This document shows positions 1 through 15,700 of a stretch of DNA of 64,000 nucleotides, piece after piece. The DNA comes from Dentipellis sp. KUC8613 (Eukaryota; Basidiomycota; Agaricomycetes; Russulales; Hericiaceae): positions 247,034-311,033 of the forward strand of contig NSJX01000030.1 of NCBI GenBank assembly GCA_002286715.1, written 5' to 3'. The notes under the pieces were generated by a model, which saw nothing but the letters and a program-made list of their open reading frames with translations, ran no database searches and was not told the DNA's origin. The position numbers and the translations under genes were made by a program. Every line of letters starts with the position of its first letter. Within the stretch, counting starts at the first letter, position 1.

Positions 1-631
1 GGCGAGCTGAATCCATGAACGAAATCTGTTAGTACACGTCATTTCACATGATACGTAGGGGCACCACCTTCGAACCAATGCGACCTCCCGCCGTTGCCTT
101 GACACAGATGATTCTGCCCTTCTTGCCATTCTTCAATTTGACAGATGAAGCTATCTCCTGGACGCCCATCTTGACAGATTCTTTCTCTTCCTCCCTGCCC
201 CATTCCATTCCCTTCTGAACCCTCGAACAATGAGACTTGTGCAGGTTCTCGTCGTCCGGAGCGCCCTTGGTGTACGTCAAGTCGCAGAGGGCACATGTGC
301 GAAGTACTGTCGTATCGATGCTGAAGTGCAGCTGTGTCAAGGTCTGAGATGGCTTTGCATCATGTTTCGGCTTCTGCTTGGATGATGATGCATCGGAAGA
401 ACGCTCCAGACGTGGGCGTTTGGTGGGTTGATTTGTGAACGACAAGCGCTCCTTGAGCGGACGCTTCAGAGAGGGCTTTGGAGGGGAAGACGGTGACTCC
501 AGCGGAGATGATGAGCGAAGAACAGGCTTGGCCTGTCTAGAGCCGTATGTGCGCTTCACGGGGCGGGACATGGGGGTATCGCAAGGTTGTTGAACTGAAA
601 CGGTCGAATCAGCATCCGACGCGCCCATCAC
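1..631 (-). CDS. ECO1: Sister-chromatid cohesion acetyltransferase Eco1/Ctf7-like, N-terminal part
   Basis: Eco1 acetylates Smc3 lysines to establish cohesion in S phase. Only the N-terminal part is in the window. After a basic, Ser/Pro-rich leader, a zinc finger starts at Cys113 and Cys116 and continues to His131, with His134 or Cys135 as last ligand. A QTLTQLHF segment (residues 96-103) just before it looks like the degenerate PCNA-binding region seen near this finger in the family. The finger is followed by the conserved stretch ending GGRIGSKV. The reading frame stops at 44-46, but a GT donor at 54-53 and a TTCAG acceptor ending at 7, with CTAAC between, make a 48-nt intron, so the gene runs off the left edge. 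The acetyltransferase domain is therefore outside. The start at 631 leaves 133 bp to the divergent transporter gene. Confidence 0.75.
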
Positions 632-764
632 CGACTTTTGTTTGCTCTTGTTGACGCGTCGCGTCGCTCACGTGCCCCGTCGACTCACCCTTGCTGCTGC
701 CTCGCCTGAGCCCGCCGCTTCATCCACGCCTCCGGGCTCTACCAGCCTGCGTCCTCCCTCCGTC

Positions 765-2584
765 ATGTCTCCGTCCTCGTTGCTGCATAAAGCCCGTCTG
801 GGTGTAACATGCTGCTCTGTTGCAGCCAATGCGTTCGTCATATCATCTTCCATGTGGGATGGCCGACTGACGTATGTATCACTGGCTATCTGTATAGATT
901 GTGCGCGGGTGGAATATTCACTTTTCCACTGCTGTCGCCATCGCTGGCATTGCACCTGAAGCTCACACAACCACAGCTTACGACTATCGTCCTCGCGTAA
1001 GTCAGGCGGTTTGTCGTAAAATCATGCACACCATAACTCCCCTCGTACAGAGGCATGATAGGGCAATATCCATTCGCTGCTGTAGTCGGCAAGATTATCG
1101 ACTCGCACGGGCCGTGGGCGTGCTCTATGATTTCCTCAGTGCTCTTCTCCTTCGGCTTTGGATCATTCGCTTGGGAGATCGCAAAGACACCCGATGACAT
1201 CAGTCAACCCTCGCAGTCGTCCTTCCACCGTCTCACGTTCTTCTTTTTCCTAGCAGGACTTGGCACTGTCTTTTCGTACGTATCTATGATAACTCTGCCT
1301 ACTACATTACGACTCAAATATCAACTCCAGATATTTCTCATCTCTCTTCGCTGCGTCGAAGAACTTCCCAAACTACATCGGTGTAGCGTCCGGTTCCAGC
1401 ATGGCCCTTTTTGGCCTTTCACCACTGTTCCTTTCATTCCTAGCCAAGCTCTTCACTGATCCTACCTCGGGCCTGGACGTCACACGATTCCTTACTTTCC
1501 TCGCGATACTAGCTGGTGTGGTCCATGTCATCGGGGCTCTTGTTCTTCAGGTGCCCTCACAAACATCGGACAAAGCACCCTTTTCAGCCGATGATAGTGA
1601 GCAAGAGGATATCGAACACTCCGCCGAGCAAGACGAGCGGCAACCTCTGCTTCCTGGCAAACAGCCTCAGGTATCCGTTGATGTCGTGCTCGTCGAAATT
1701 GAAGAAGACCCAACAGTGCTGGGCCTAGTCAAGGACCCATACTTCTGGGTGCTTGCACTTATCACAATGCTTACTCTGGGCTCGGTAAGTCCCGTTCACA
1801 TATGTAACCCGGCTTTTCGCCAACTTTGTATGGGATAGTGCGAGATGGTCATATCCAACATTGGCACTATCGTGCTCTCACTACCTTCCTCAGCACAGCG
1901 AGGCATCTCCGTCCTTACCTCCTCAGCAGACGCAGCGACCTCTACGCAAGTCCGCGTGCTCTCAGTTGCCAATACCGTGTCTAGGCTCATAGCTGGTCCC
2001 CTGGCTGACTTCACCTCGCCCGTCGCGTCATACCTTCCTAGCGGCGTGCGGTCGTTCCCCAGGAAGCACTTTGCAAGCCGTGTTGTATTCCTTACGGGGG
2101 CTACTTTTTTCCTCGCCATCGCATTCCTGAGCCTCGAGCTGGGCATTCGGACCCAAGAAGGGCTATGGGTTCTCAGGTAACCTTCATTGGCTACTTCTGT
2201 TTTACCTGTGCTGAAATATCTCTTAGCACCGCTACTGGCATTGCCTACGGTGTCACCTTCACCATCCTGTGCGTATTATGTGTGGTGACTGCTTCATGTA
2301 CTAATCAATTCCTTAACGTAATTAGCCCAAGCATCGTATCGTCCGTCTGGGGCTCCACAAACCTCGGTCGCAATTTCGGAGTTCTTACCTATGCGCCGTT
2401 CCTTGGCACACCATTTTTCTCCTACCTGTACGCGTTTGTCTCAGCTAGTAACAACACTGGCGATGAGGGCGTGTGCGTCGGCGTCTCGTGCTGGCGTCTT
2501 ACGTTCTGGATCAGCGCTGGGGCTGCTGTGGTAGCGTGTGGTGCGAGCACAATCCTTTGGAGACAGTGGAAGGGTCGGGTATGA
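765..2584 (+). CDS. MCH1: MCH1-like major facilitator superfamily transporter
   Basis: This is a 12-helix MFS permease of the Mch1 (monocarboxylate transporter homologue) group; the substrate is unknown. In fungi these are usually vacuolar or other internal-membrane proteins. About seven exons assemble into one hydrophobic protein. Helix 1 joins across a 44-nt intron (854-897) into a stretch ending AGGIFTFPLLSP. Next come GMIGQYPFAAVVGKIID and a TM block ending GVASGSSMALFGLSP. An acidic loop of about 70 residues follows, then a second half containing SVANTVSRLIAGPLAD and SVWGSTNLGRNFGVLTYAP. Introns lie near 996-1050, 1276-1332, 1784-1839, 2176-2226 and 2270-2327. The ATG at 765 was chosen because it is the first in frame close to helix 1; an earlier in-frame ATG at 642 would add a Ser/Pro/Ala tail without conserved features. 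Confidence 0.83.
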
Positions 2585-3052
2585 ATGACGCCGGTAAGGA
2601 CAGTTGGAGTAGAGGGAGGCGATGACGAGTGTAGACGATACCGGCATACCTGCTGCGATTTACTTATGCCTTGTATTAGTATGTTTGACTAGACGGGAGG
2701 ATATTTATGTAGGCTGTATATGGAATGGACACTATGCTATCAATACAGACGACGTACTTCCTACTTACAGTGTACATTGGAATTTCGGGGCACGCGACGT
2801 CACAGCAGGTGTGCTTGTGAGAGCCGCACACGACCGAGGAGGACCCTTCCGTGTCAGCTTGGCTTACATGTCTCGTCCGGACGCGCCTGATATATGCGAT
2901 GCGACTGGCGACCCAGGTGCCTACGACCTACGTCTCGTACTTACTGGGAGCTCTAGGTTCGGCATTCCGGCCTTCTTTGACTACCCCACTGCCGATTTTC
3001 TCTAGCGATTCCATTCATTCGACGCACGTCCAGCAACATTCCACGAGCCGAG
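2585..3052. other. Intergenic region between MCH1-like and AIG1-like genes
   Basis: About 470 bp holding the transporter 3' end and the promoter of the next gene. Open frames here (2622-3005 and 2851-3321) have no domain features, and the second runs out of frame into the AIG1-like gene. A CRE-like CGACGTCA lies near 2788-2796. Nothing else is recognised. Confidence 0.5.
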
Positions 3053-4045
3053 ATGTCATCCGGCCGATTTATATTGGCTGCAACGCTGCACGCGAGCTCT
3101 GCTACAGTCATGTACTGGGGCTACAATGCCATGGGTGGTACAGCGCTCGACGACTGGGTTATGAGCCAAAAGTGTGGACATACACAATTCCTGACAATAC
3201 AAGCGTGAGCTGTCGCTCACCTCTGCCAGAATGTGCGGTGTATTCTAATCCAATTGTTCGGCAGTATGGCATTGTCAGTGCTGACGATGGTGCTGGCCTT
3301 CGTATGCGATATCTTCCCTAATTTCCATTGTGAGTGCTAGAGGTTGAGGAGGATTGTTTTTCATGCTAATGGACTGTCCTTCGTAGTCCTGAAGAAGGTC
3401 AAAAGAACCCTTGCCATGATATCTCTACCAGTACGTCATACTCCAAAGTTGTGCTCTTTGAATTCGGCATGTCTGATACGAGCCTGCAGCTCGAAATTGT
3501 GGTTTCTCTAGTTTACTGGAGTCTGCTCTTCCTCTTCCCGGACCTCATTGTCCAGCAACTCCCTTTAGACCCCATACCGTCAGGATCTACCGCTGTTCCC
3601 CAACCATTCCGCATGCGACCAGAGGTAGACATTGCTCTGCATGCTGTCCCAGCCATCACCCTTCTGCTAGACTTTGTGCTGTTCGAGAAGCGCTACAGTG
3701 CCAAAGAGATCAACTACGGGGCTACAGCTATGGCTCTTGCGATGGCCCTTTGGTATGGAAGCTGGGTCGAGTACTGTGCCAGCTTCAATGGCGTTTGTAA
3801 GTGACATCTCACCCTTCACTGTAACGGAGGCTGACTGATGCGCTTTGTTATATTTAGTCCCATACCCGTTTCTCACCTTCAACCCATTCCCGACACGCGT
3901 AGTCATCTACCTTATCGTCACTTCTGTCGCTTTGGTCTCGATAAGGGCCATCAACGCACTCCACAAACAGCCCGTGTTCGGTGCGGAAAGAGAGGCCATT
4001 CCAAACGGCGTCAAGCTTAATGGCGACCACAAACGCAAGAACTAG
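3053..4045 (+). CDS. AIG1/FAR-17a family integral membrane protein (putative FAHFA hydrolase type)
   Basis: Family members (human AIG1, ADTRP) are multispanning membrane threonine hydrolases acting on fatty-acid esters of hydroxy fatty acids. Five exons join into about 240 residues with five to six hydrophobic helices. The start MSSGRFILAATL leads into helix 1. After the intron near 3205-3262 comes the helix MALSVLTMVLAFVCDIFP, then LKKVKRTLAMISLP, then a helix starting LEIVVSLVYWSLLFLFPDL. The family hallmark DIALHAVPAITLLLDFVLF carries the expected catalytic His. A last helix (RVVIYLIVTSVALVSI) precedes a basic tail ending KRKN. The Thr expected in the catalytic pair is probably in FLTIQALYM, which spans the first intron. 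Function is inferred from the family only. Confidence 0.8.
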
Positions 4046-4678
4046 ACGAGTGTATACATACCTGCATAGACAACCACTCCAAGCTACTCCGACCACATAA
4101 TGCTATTGTGTCTAGCTGCTATCCATCCTGTGGGTCTTGCAGCCTTACTATAATCGTTGCTCGTCCTCCCAGTACATCACTTGTCTCTTGACATCTTCAC
4201 CCAGATCTAGACTGTGTATCACATACGCATAGAGTAATACCATATTCTTGTGACATTGACATATATATATCTACCAGACCTCTATTTCTACGCTCGCCTA
4301 GCGCAGCTACTAGTGATAGAGTAAAGTCCTTACCATCCATGTAGAGATTTCCGCAAATACTATTGCATCCACAAGGATAATTGCGCAACTCTTTCTCTTC
4401 GTGGCGTGGCTGCATTCTCCCATTTGCGCATATGACCCACCCCAAACTTGACGAACACACCGATGAGTACTCGACTTGAACGCCGTCCGTACCCGCAGAC
4501 TTCAAGTTAAATAATAGAGGTCGACGAACGCGTTGTGCGTCCCGTCGAGTCATGGCCATGTCTCCGCATTAGGCAAGCGAAATGCCCAAGGGGGCGAAAG
4601 CGATCGAGTCGACTCAAACCCGGATAGCAACTTTTCGTCCGACGCCTTCCCCCACATTTCCCAGTCCTTCATTTCATC
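4046..4678. other. Intergenic region, promoter of argininosuccinate lyase
   Basis: About 630 bp. A minus-strand open frame at 4197-4559 has no recognisable features and is probably chance. The part near the next gene has CGAGTCGACTCA at 4605-4616 and CGAGTCATG at 4546-4554, both containing the GAGTCA/GACTCA core. Confidence 0.5.
4547..4552 (+). promoter_or_regulatory. GAGTCA core, possible Gcn4/CPC1 site upstream of ARG4
   Basis: The sequence CGAGTCATGG lies about 130 bp upstream of the ARG4 start. It matches six of seven bases of the bZIP amino-acid control site TGAGTCA. The same CGAGTCATG string occurs upstream of ASN1 in this window. Function is inferred. Confidence 0.4.
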
Positions 4679-6471
<1,793 letters not shown>

Positions 6472-6869
6472 AAACCTGTATTTCCCCACAGAAAGCAGGA
6501 ATGTAGCTAGATATAACCTGTAGAACAGTGTTTAAATTTTGTGCGGCGGTGGTACGTGTTGTAGCCTTGAGGCGTCATTGAGGAGCTGCCAACACCAGTG
6601 GTCTGAGATGAAATAGCGTTGGGAGCGTGGTGGCCGGGGCATCAGTTGGTGTAGGGTCCCGTGTTGAACCGCGCCACAGCCACTTGGAATCATCGCCTAC
6701 TCACAGCCTTGGGAGCGCTGGCAGCTACTTTCTCTCCGTCGCCCCTCTCCACATTCAGTCCCCTATAATCCCTTGGCTAAGCTTCCGCAGCATTGACTGT
6801 TGTGGAGAACGACTGTCTCAAGCTCGCCAATACCCTTCTTAATCTCCAACCGCAACATCGTACCACGCA
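6472..6869. other. Intergenic region between ARG4 and syntaxin gene
   Basis: About 400 bp of 3' region and promoter. A short open frame (6627-6842) has no recognisable content. No clear element seen. Confidence 0.5.
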
Positions 6870-8328
6870 ATGGCCAGAGACAGACTCGCCGCAATGAGGG
6901 TGCGTTACCAATACTGCAATCGTTCATGGCAAAGACCTGACTTTCTCGTTCATAGGCTCAGCAGCAGGGGGGTGGGGACAACACTAGCTAGTACGTTCGC
7001 TGCTACTGCCCCGCTTCACGCGCAGTACTCACACCCCCATAGCAACTCGTATCCAACACCACGTTCTGGCAATGGTGGTGGTGGTGGCTACGGAGGGGGC
7101 CGTCGGCCAAACCCATACGCCCAGCAAGACACACCCAGTTACGAAATGTCCGAGGTCAAGGAGAGCAGCACGACGAACTTGACGTCGGCGATAGGAGCTG
7201 CCGGGGGCGACGCCATGACCGCTTTCTACGACGAAGTTCGTGGCCCCCCTTCTACAACGCCGGCAGTATGTTGACCGCTCGTCGCACAGATTTCGTCAAT
7301 ACAGGACAGCATCAAGACATTCAACGACAGCATTGCCCGGATATCCGACTTGCATTCACGCTCGCTGAACAACATGGACGAGCAGGCGTCGCAGCGGAAC
7401 GCGCAGCAGCTCGAGGAGCTCGTTGCCGACACAAGCTCTCTGAGCAGCATGCTCAAGCGGCGGGTAAAGGCGCTCGAGCGGCAAGGCGGTACTGGGCGCG
7501 ATGCCACTATCCGCAAGCAGCAGGTGCGCGCGCGTCTATCATCCCGCGGTGGCCATATCTCACCGGCTGCGCACACAATAGACTGCCTTGGTGAAATCCA
7601 AGTTTGTGGAGGCGATCCAGAACTACCAGCAGGTCGAGCAGCAGTACCGTCAAAAATACAAGCAGAGGTTGGAGCGGCAAGTCAAGATCGGTGAGTTTGT
7701 TTGACTTTGATGTAGTCAATTTCTGATTTGCTTGCAATAGTGAAACCTGATGCGACACCGGAGGAGGTTCGGGCGGCTGTTGAGGACGACCAGGGTGGTC
7801 AGATCTTCTCTCAAGCGGTGAGTTCCCCGAGCCGGTGAACTTTTTCGTTGCGTTCTCAACATAATCACAGCTTTTGAACTCTAACCGCTACGGCGAGTCG
7901 CGTGCGGCCTACCGTGAAGTCCAAGAACGGCATGCGGACATCAAGAAGATTGAGCAGACTATCGCCGAGCTTGCACAACTGTTCAATGATGTGAGCACCT
8001 TGATGTTGTGCTTGCAGGAAGTTTTACTCACTTTGGTTTCTAGATGAGCATCCTTGTTGAACAACAAGACGAGACCATCAATGTCATTGAAGCTCAGGCT
8101 GGCGACGTTGAGAAGGATGTCGAAGCTGGGTGGGTATCACTTGCTTGCTGAGTGCTAGATGGTATACTGAAACTTGTCTTCAGTCTTGGCCACACCGAGA
8201 AGGCTGTCGACTCGGCACGGGCAGCGCGTAAGAAGCGTTGGATCTGCTTCTTCATTATCCTCATCATCCTTGCGATCGTCGGCATTGTTATCGGTGTCGT
8301 GGTTGCCCAGAACAGCAAGAAGAACTGA
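6870..8328 (+). CDS. PSY1: Plasma-membrane t-SNARE, syntaxin 1/Sso1/Psy1 type
   Basis: A Qa-SNARE for exocytic fusion at the plasma membrane. The short first exon MARDRLAAMR is followed by a Gln/Gly/Tyr-rich leader, then the Habc region starting FYDEISSIQDSIKTFNDSI (an intron falls inside the Glu-Ile junction, with donor GTTCGT). The SNARE motif runs from ERHADIKKIEQTIAELAQLF through EQQDETINVIEAQAGDVEKD, with the central Gln in LVEQQDE. A short basic linker, KKRW, leads to a C-terminal anchor rich in Ile and Val. Introns lie at about 6900-6956, 6992-7042, 7235-7291, 7525-7581, 7691-7740, 7819-7870, 7991-8043 and 8130-8184. Roughly 300 residues, normal for the family. The Gly-rich leader is typical of fungal plasma-membrane syntaxins. 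Confidence 0.92.
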
Positions 8329-9272
8329 TTGCGATATGACCATACCGAATCAGTGCCTCTGTTCTTGGACGGACTTTCTGATGCCTTCCCTATGATCCAC
8401 ACTTCCCTCCACTCTCTGCCTCCTTTCTTAACGCTTTCGCCGGACATTTGTAATTATGGGTACCCCTTTCTACCTAACCCAGACGTTCCTTAATACCCAC
8501 TGACCACCGCGGTCTGTATATGCCTTTCTCGCTATGCCGCGCTCTTTTGGGCATGACCCTATTTATTAGTTCGTTTAATCTACCAGGTGACATTTTTTCT
8601 TTCTTACTTGACAGCAACGTCGCCGTGAGGCAGGACAATACCCTTGGATACCCGTAATGACAGACTGGCGCAAAGCCACTTCGACATGCGTACACGGCGA
8701 CTAAGAGGACGAGACGGCACCTGCACCAGTCTGGAAGATCCGAATAGTGTCGTCGCTAGGTAAGTTCTTTCACGCTAGCGGAGAATGATGTGCACGCGAT
8801 CGCAAACGGGGAGATAACGGGGCGCAGCTGGGCCAACACGGACGGCTCGGTGCATCGGACGTCGGACGAGGGACGCTGTGGGCGCGGATACCACGTTGGT
8901 TAGGCGTGCCGCATCGGAAGGGACGGAGGAAGGAGCTCGAGCGTGCTTGAGCCTCGAAGAACAGCCGAGAAATGACCCGGGCACTCGGCGTGTGTCCGCA
9001 AGCCGCAGCTGCCGACGCCCTCGGACGGAACGGAGCGCTCCCGCAACGTGGCCAAACCCCGGACATCGTCACGTGCGCACCGTGATCTCAGATTTGGGAG
9101 CTGACGCGTCCCCGTCGCCTCCACTATAAGAGCCTCCCTCCCTGTCCTCCCCCGTAGCCAATTCTCCCACCCTCGCCCATACACACCACGTTCGTCCGTC
9201 CTCCCGCCTTGTCCCGTACAGCTCCTCATATCCTCCCCCTATCTAGTTTACGAACACTTTCCATCTTCTATC
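8329..9272. other. Intergenic region upstream of AN1 zinc-finger gene
   Basis: About 940 bp. The left part is the syntaxin 3' end. Open frames between 8770 and 9229 on both strands look like chance in GC-rich DNA. The last 150 bp are pyrimidine-rich and contain TATAAG at 9125-9130, a possible TATA element about 145 bp before the AN1 ATG. Confidence 0.45.
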
Positions 9273-9570
9273 ATGCCCGCCAAGAAGCGCTGCCAATTCC
9301 AGGGTGAACAGGCATGCAACCAGGCTGCTCTGCGTATCGTCGGCCAATGCCCACACTGTCGCTCGGATTTCTGCGGAACGGTCCGTATCCCCTTTCATAT
9401 CTCTTGCAGCAGTCACTAATTTGGTCGTCTGTCTCCCCTTTGTACAGCATCGTCTCCCAGAACACCATGCGTGTAACAAGCTGGAGGACTGCCGGCAACA
9501 GGCCTTCAATCGCAACAAGGCAAAGCTGGAGAGTGAACGGACTGTGGCCTCCAAGATGGCTACCGCATAG
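9273..9570 (+). CDS. Small AN1-type zinc-finger protein
   Basis: Two exons (9273-9379 and about 9448-9570) give a protein of about 76 residues that is almost entirely one AN1 finger. The ligands are spaced C-x7-C-x10-C-x2-C-x4-C-x2-H-x5-H-x-C, from Cys7 through the segment HRLPEHHACNK. The last exon codes a short basic helix. The intron uses donor GTCCGT. Single AN1 proteins of this size in fungi (such as yeast Tmc1) are linked to proteotoxic or metal stress and to the proteasome or Cdc48, but the role here is inferred. The gene is missed by simple open-frame searches because the opposite strand has a longer frame. Confidence 0.85.
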
Positions 9571-10729
9571 CGGCCAGTCTCCTCTCCCCTTTCCCTCCAC
9601 CATGCCGCGCGTGGCACCGGCGCACAACCACTCCCCATCATGACTACTCCATTCTTCGCATGCCTCCCCCTTGTGCGCCGGTGCCACCTGTGGTCTCCCC
9701 CGCATCTCATTCTCATGACATTTCTCGCCTGCCCGCATCCACGCCCACGGGCCCATACCACAGGGACTTTTTACGACCACTTTAGTTACAGCGTCTCATT
9801 AATACGGTGCAACCGTCACCCTCATACTCCTCGGCGTTCCATTGTGTAGATCAGGTCTTACTTATATATTCTACTGTACGCAATCGCTATCTTTTTAACT
9901 TATGCATCGTGTGCCCGCACCCTCCACGCCCCACGTCCGAGGTCGAAACCCCAAGAGCTGCGCACTGCAGTGCATCCACACCCTATACCGCATGGGTCAC
10001 AGTCAGACTTGATGAGCCCACCCACATCGGCGGGTATCTGACGTTCAGGCCCGATATCCGACAGTCCGACCGTCCAGGCTAGTGGGCCCAGGCAGAGTCG
10101 AGTCTGCCTAATTGGCTGGCGAATTTGCAAGTCATGCGGGGATTGAGGGGACATGACAGATGGGCCATCCCGTTGTTCGCTCTGCTCGAATCGCAAATCG
10201 TGTCAGATGACCGAACGCAGACGATATATAGCGCGGCATGGCGACGTTGGGGATCGATAGCTCCTGAGGACTGCGTTTCGCCCGCCCAGTGTGCTTAGAA
10301 AGTGCCGAGTCACGGTTGGTTGGCCCGCTGCCGCGACTAGCTCTGCCCCCGCCCCCGCAACTTCACTAGTGCGCCCATACCCCATTGGCCGGGCTCCCAT
10401 ACACCCATACCCAGGTACGTCTGCCTCGCTGCCCTGCTCGCCCGCCGGATCCGCCTGATGGTCCCCTTCTCAACGTGGCGCCTGGCCTGCCCGGCACCCA
10501 AGCACAGGTCGAGAAAATATCACGTGTCGGTGCGGCAAGACTCACTCAGCAAGAGCGCGGTTGCACTTGATTCAGGCAGGCTCTCGTCCTTTAATACACT
10601 GCTTCGGCCTCGTCTGATGGGATACCACCTCTTTCTTACCCTTCGACTCGGATCTTCATTCATATAATTTATTGCACCCCCCACTTGTACACGCGTTTTC
10701 GCGCAACGGAACACACGAACGGCTGCATA
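9571..10729. other. Intergenic region between AN1 gene and aspartate aminotransferase
   Basis: About 1.16 kb. The left end has the hairpin described separately. A minus-strand frame across 9243-9780 is the antisense shadow of the AN1 gene. The segment before 10730 contains TATAATTTATT near 10663-10673 and is the presumed promoter of AAT2. Nothing else is recognised. Confidence 0.45.
9611..9687 (+). repeat. 17-bp perfect inverted repeat (hairpin) in AN1 gene 3' region
   Basis: GTGGCACCGGCGCACAA at 9611-9627 is exactly reverse-complementary to 9671-9687, with a 43-nt pyrimidine-rich loop. It begins 40 nt after the AN1 stop codon. It would form a very stable GC-rich stem in the mRNA 3' UTR, or serve as a palindromic DNA site. 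No known family is recognised. Confidence 0.7.
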
Positions 10730-12523
<1,794 letters not shown>

Positions 12524-12714
12524 CTGTAGCAGGATTTGTAGTGTAACGGGTCTAGGCACGAATGACATCAGAGGAAGTGCGGTCATTGTTTGTGTGTGTT
12601 TAGGGGAAGGAATGAGATTGTGTTCGGGGCCTGGACGAAAGCCAAGGTGCTGCAGTCTCCCGCGCATGCCCTCAGTACGTTCCCCAGCGTCTCTCTCTCC
12701 CGTCCCTGCTCACA

Positions 12715-15700
12715 ATGGGCATCTTAGTGAGCTTCATCGACAGGGTCATTCATGCCGTCGTCCTGTCTGCTCCCGAGCCCCCTCCTTCTCTTCCTCCCTC
12801 TTCTCCCCTCCGCGACCCGTCTCCCTCTCCGCCTCCGCAACGCGCCCCCTCTCCCTCTCCGCCCCCCGACCCGCGTCCCGATCCTCCAGACCTCCACATT
12901 GACATTCCTGCTCCTCCGCTAGAGCCCGCGCCTCCCACCGACATCCTCAGCCCCGACACCCTTGACCTGTGCTTCGATGACGAAGGTCTCAGCACCCTCG
13001 AGAAAATTTACCTCTTCTCGCGAAGTCAGGCCAGCTTCCACAAGTATGTCTCTTCGTCGGCCTACCTTTCGCGTGGCCATTCTGACCGCGCTCGCGCAGG
13101 GTGTACATTGCACACGCGATGCCGTCGATTCTGCCCCAGGTGACGCCCCTCGAGGCCGTGGAATACGTCCTGCCGCTTCTGAGCGGGCTTGCAATGGATG
13201 ACGGTACGTCCTCGCGTCTTTTCGCCCGTCCGCACGCGCTCACGCGCTTCTGTCACAGACGACACGGTCAAGGAAGCCCTTGCAACGGAGCTGGTCCCCA
13301 TCATCTGGTGGTTCACGTCGGTGCGCAGCTTTCATCACCCCTGGCTCGCCCCTCTCTTACCCTACTCTTTCCAGAATTGCCGCGTCACGGACGACGAAAC
13401 AGAGGATCCTATGCAGGACCCCCCGCCGCTCCTCGTCCAGGCGTTCACTCCCATCCTCGGCACGCTTCTGCTTTCCACCAGCCCGCCCGTCGGCGCCGCA
13501 GCGCGTTCCGCCGTCGTGGACATCCTCCGACGCGTCCGGGAAGCGATTCCTCTCAGCCCCGACCCTCCGCTGTTTGGCTACGACCAACGGCAGCTGCTGG
13601 AGCACGAGATCCTGCAGCAGGTCGTCATTGGCATAGGACGCCTGGATATCCCTGACGAGGCCTGTGATCTTGTCGACCGGCCAGACAGCCCCATGCTTAC
13701 GGAGCTGGACGAGCCTGCGGACCAGGACATGTCGTCCCCGACAAGAGCGCCTCCGCCCCCGCCATCTACCTCGGCTTCTTCGTCAGCCCGGGCCTCTCCG
13801 CCTCCCGACTTGCTGCCGCCATCTCGCACCGACTCCCACATTTCATCTTCATCCTCATCTGCACCATCATCATTTACGTCCTCACTCAGCTCCACGCCAG
13901 ATCTCGCGTCTCCCGATTTTCTGTCCCCAGATGAACCCTGTATGTCTCCTCCCACTCCCCCTTCACCGATCGTTACCCCCCTGCCGCCTTTTCCCGAGGC
14001 CCCCGCGAAACCCTCCGAATACCCTCTTACTCAAGAATACGCACCGTCAGTGGTCTCGAATAACATGACAATGACGGACGACTGGATACCTGCCAGTCCG
14101 CAGCCCCCGCACGCCATCCTCCCAGAACCCGAGTCCGATGACACCTGCCCTCCCGACGCGTCGTCCGTGCAGGCATCGCCACCGCTTGACTTGGCACCGA
14201 GTTCCTCGAGCATGACCGTGCCATCTGCCACTGTCGGCGATGCGTCGCCTGATGTCAGCGTAGGTGGTTCGTCGGACACCATGCCGATGGACTTTGGACA
14301 CCAAAGCAATGATGCTGAGGCGGATGCAGGTGAGCAAGCTGCATTGGGTCGGCTGAGCAGTATGTGTCTTGTGGCAGCTGTCTCTGCGTCCACTGGAGGT
14401 ATGTGCTTTACCCGCGTCTGAGAACTACATAAATGACGCAGTATTATCTTAGACTACCTGTCCGACGAGACGAAATGCACATTCGTGCGGGAGGTCGGGC
14501 GCATCGGACGCGATCCTATGTACTGGGTCCGCAAAGAAGCTTCCTTTGCTTTGGGGGCTTTGGCAAAAGTAGTTCCGGTGGAGGTTCTGCTCATATCACT
14601 GGTGTGTGCTGTCTTGTTTCCGTGCAAGTGTTCATCCTAACACCGCTGGCAGCTTCCCTTGTTCGAGTCACTCTGCACGGACCTGACATGGCAAGTCCGA
14701 CACTCTGCTCTGTTCGCCTTGCCAGCCATCCTCGGACGCCTCCCTCCTTCCCAAAGACGGAGCCTAGCACTCAATACCATCATGCCGCTGTCTCGGGACG
14801 ACTCGCCTTCTGTGCGCATACGCGTACTGGAATCGCTAGGCGAGGTGATATATACCTTCATGGAGGATCCTGGCGGGCCGCCGAGCGAGCTTCTCTCGCT
14901 TTTTCTGGGCAGGAATCATCAGACGGAGGTCTCGACACCACAGCCTATCAACTGGCTTGGAAGATCGCCCTTCAATACCGATGAGCCGATCGAAATTCGG
15001 AACACTCCAGAGGAAGAAGACCGCTCTTTCTTCGACGAGCCCGCACGGCCGTTGATCTGTGCTTTCAATTACCCAGCGGTGGCCTTGACTCTCGGACGCG
15101 ATCGATGGGCAGAGCTGCGGCCGCTTTATGTCCGCCTCGCCGAGTCGCCGGCGATGAAGGTGCGCAAGACGCTAGCGGCGTCGACGGGGGAGATTGCACG
15201 GATTGTTGGGCCGACGCACGCTATCACGGACGTCCTTCCGATCTGGCGCGGCGGGATTCATGCGGGCGAGAACGAGGTGCGGATGAAGGCGTTGGAGGCG
15301 ATGCCAGTGTTGATGCTGGCCCTTCCCGAGTCAAATCAGCTGGAGATGGTGCGGGTGCTGGAGGACCGCTGGAACGAGGGATTGGGCGGGTGGAGGGAAA
15401 GAGAGGCCGCTGCCAAGACTTTTGAACTCCTGACCGGCATTCTGAAGACCGACGAAGAGGCAATGACCGTGCTCTGCCGGCTGCTGGGCAAGGCGCTCCA
15501 AGATGAAGTGGCCGCGGTGCGCGTAGCGGGGATCGCTGCGGTGAGTGTCGTCATTTGCCATGTCTGCTATTGTATGTGGGCCGCGGCTGATCAGGAACGC
15601 GATCTTCAGCTTCCTGCTGTGTTTGGAACACTGGCGGAACGCAATCGCCTACGACAGCAACTGAATGTCGATATCTGTTTCCTGTCCAAGTCCACTGTTT

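Noticed and set aside
4197..4559. 120-residue minus-strand frame upstream of ARG4
   Set aside because: No motif and no conserved splice structure; it overlaps the probable ARG4 promoter.
9243..9780. Two overlapping minus-strand frames of about 170 residues
   Set aside because: They are antisense to the clear two-exon AN1 gene and its 3' region.
13664..14337. Alternative frames inside the PP4R1-like gene
   Set aside because: They are shadows of the Ser/Pro-rich insertion, which stays open in several frames because of its GC-rich codons.
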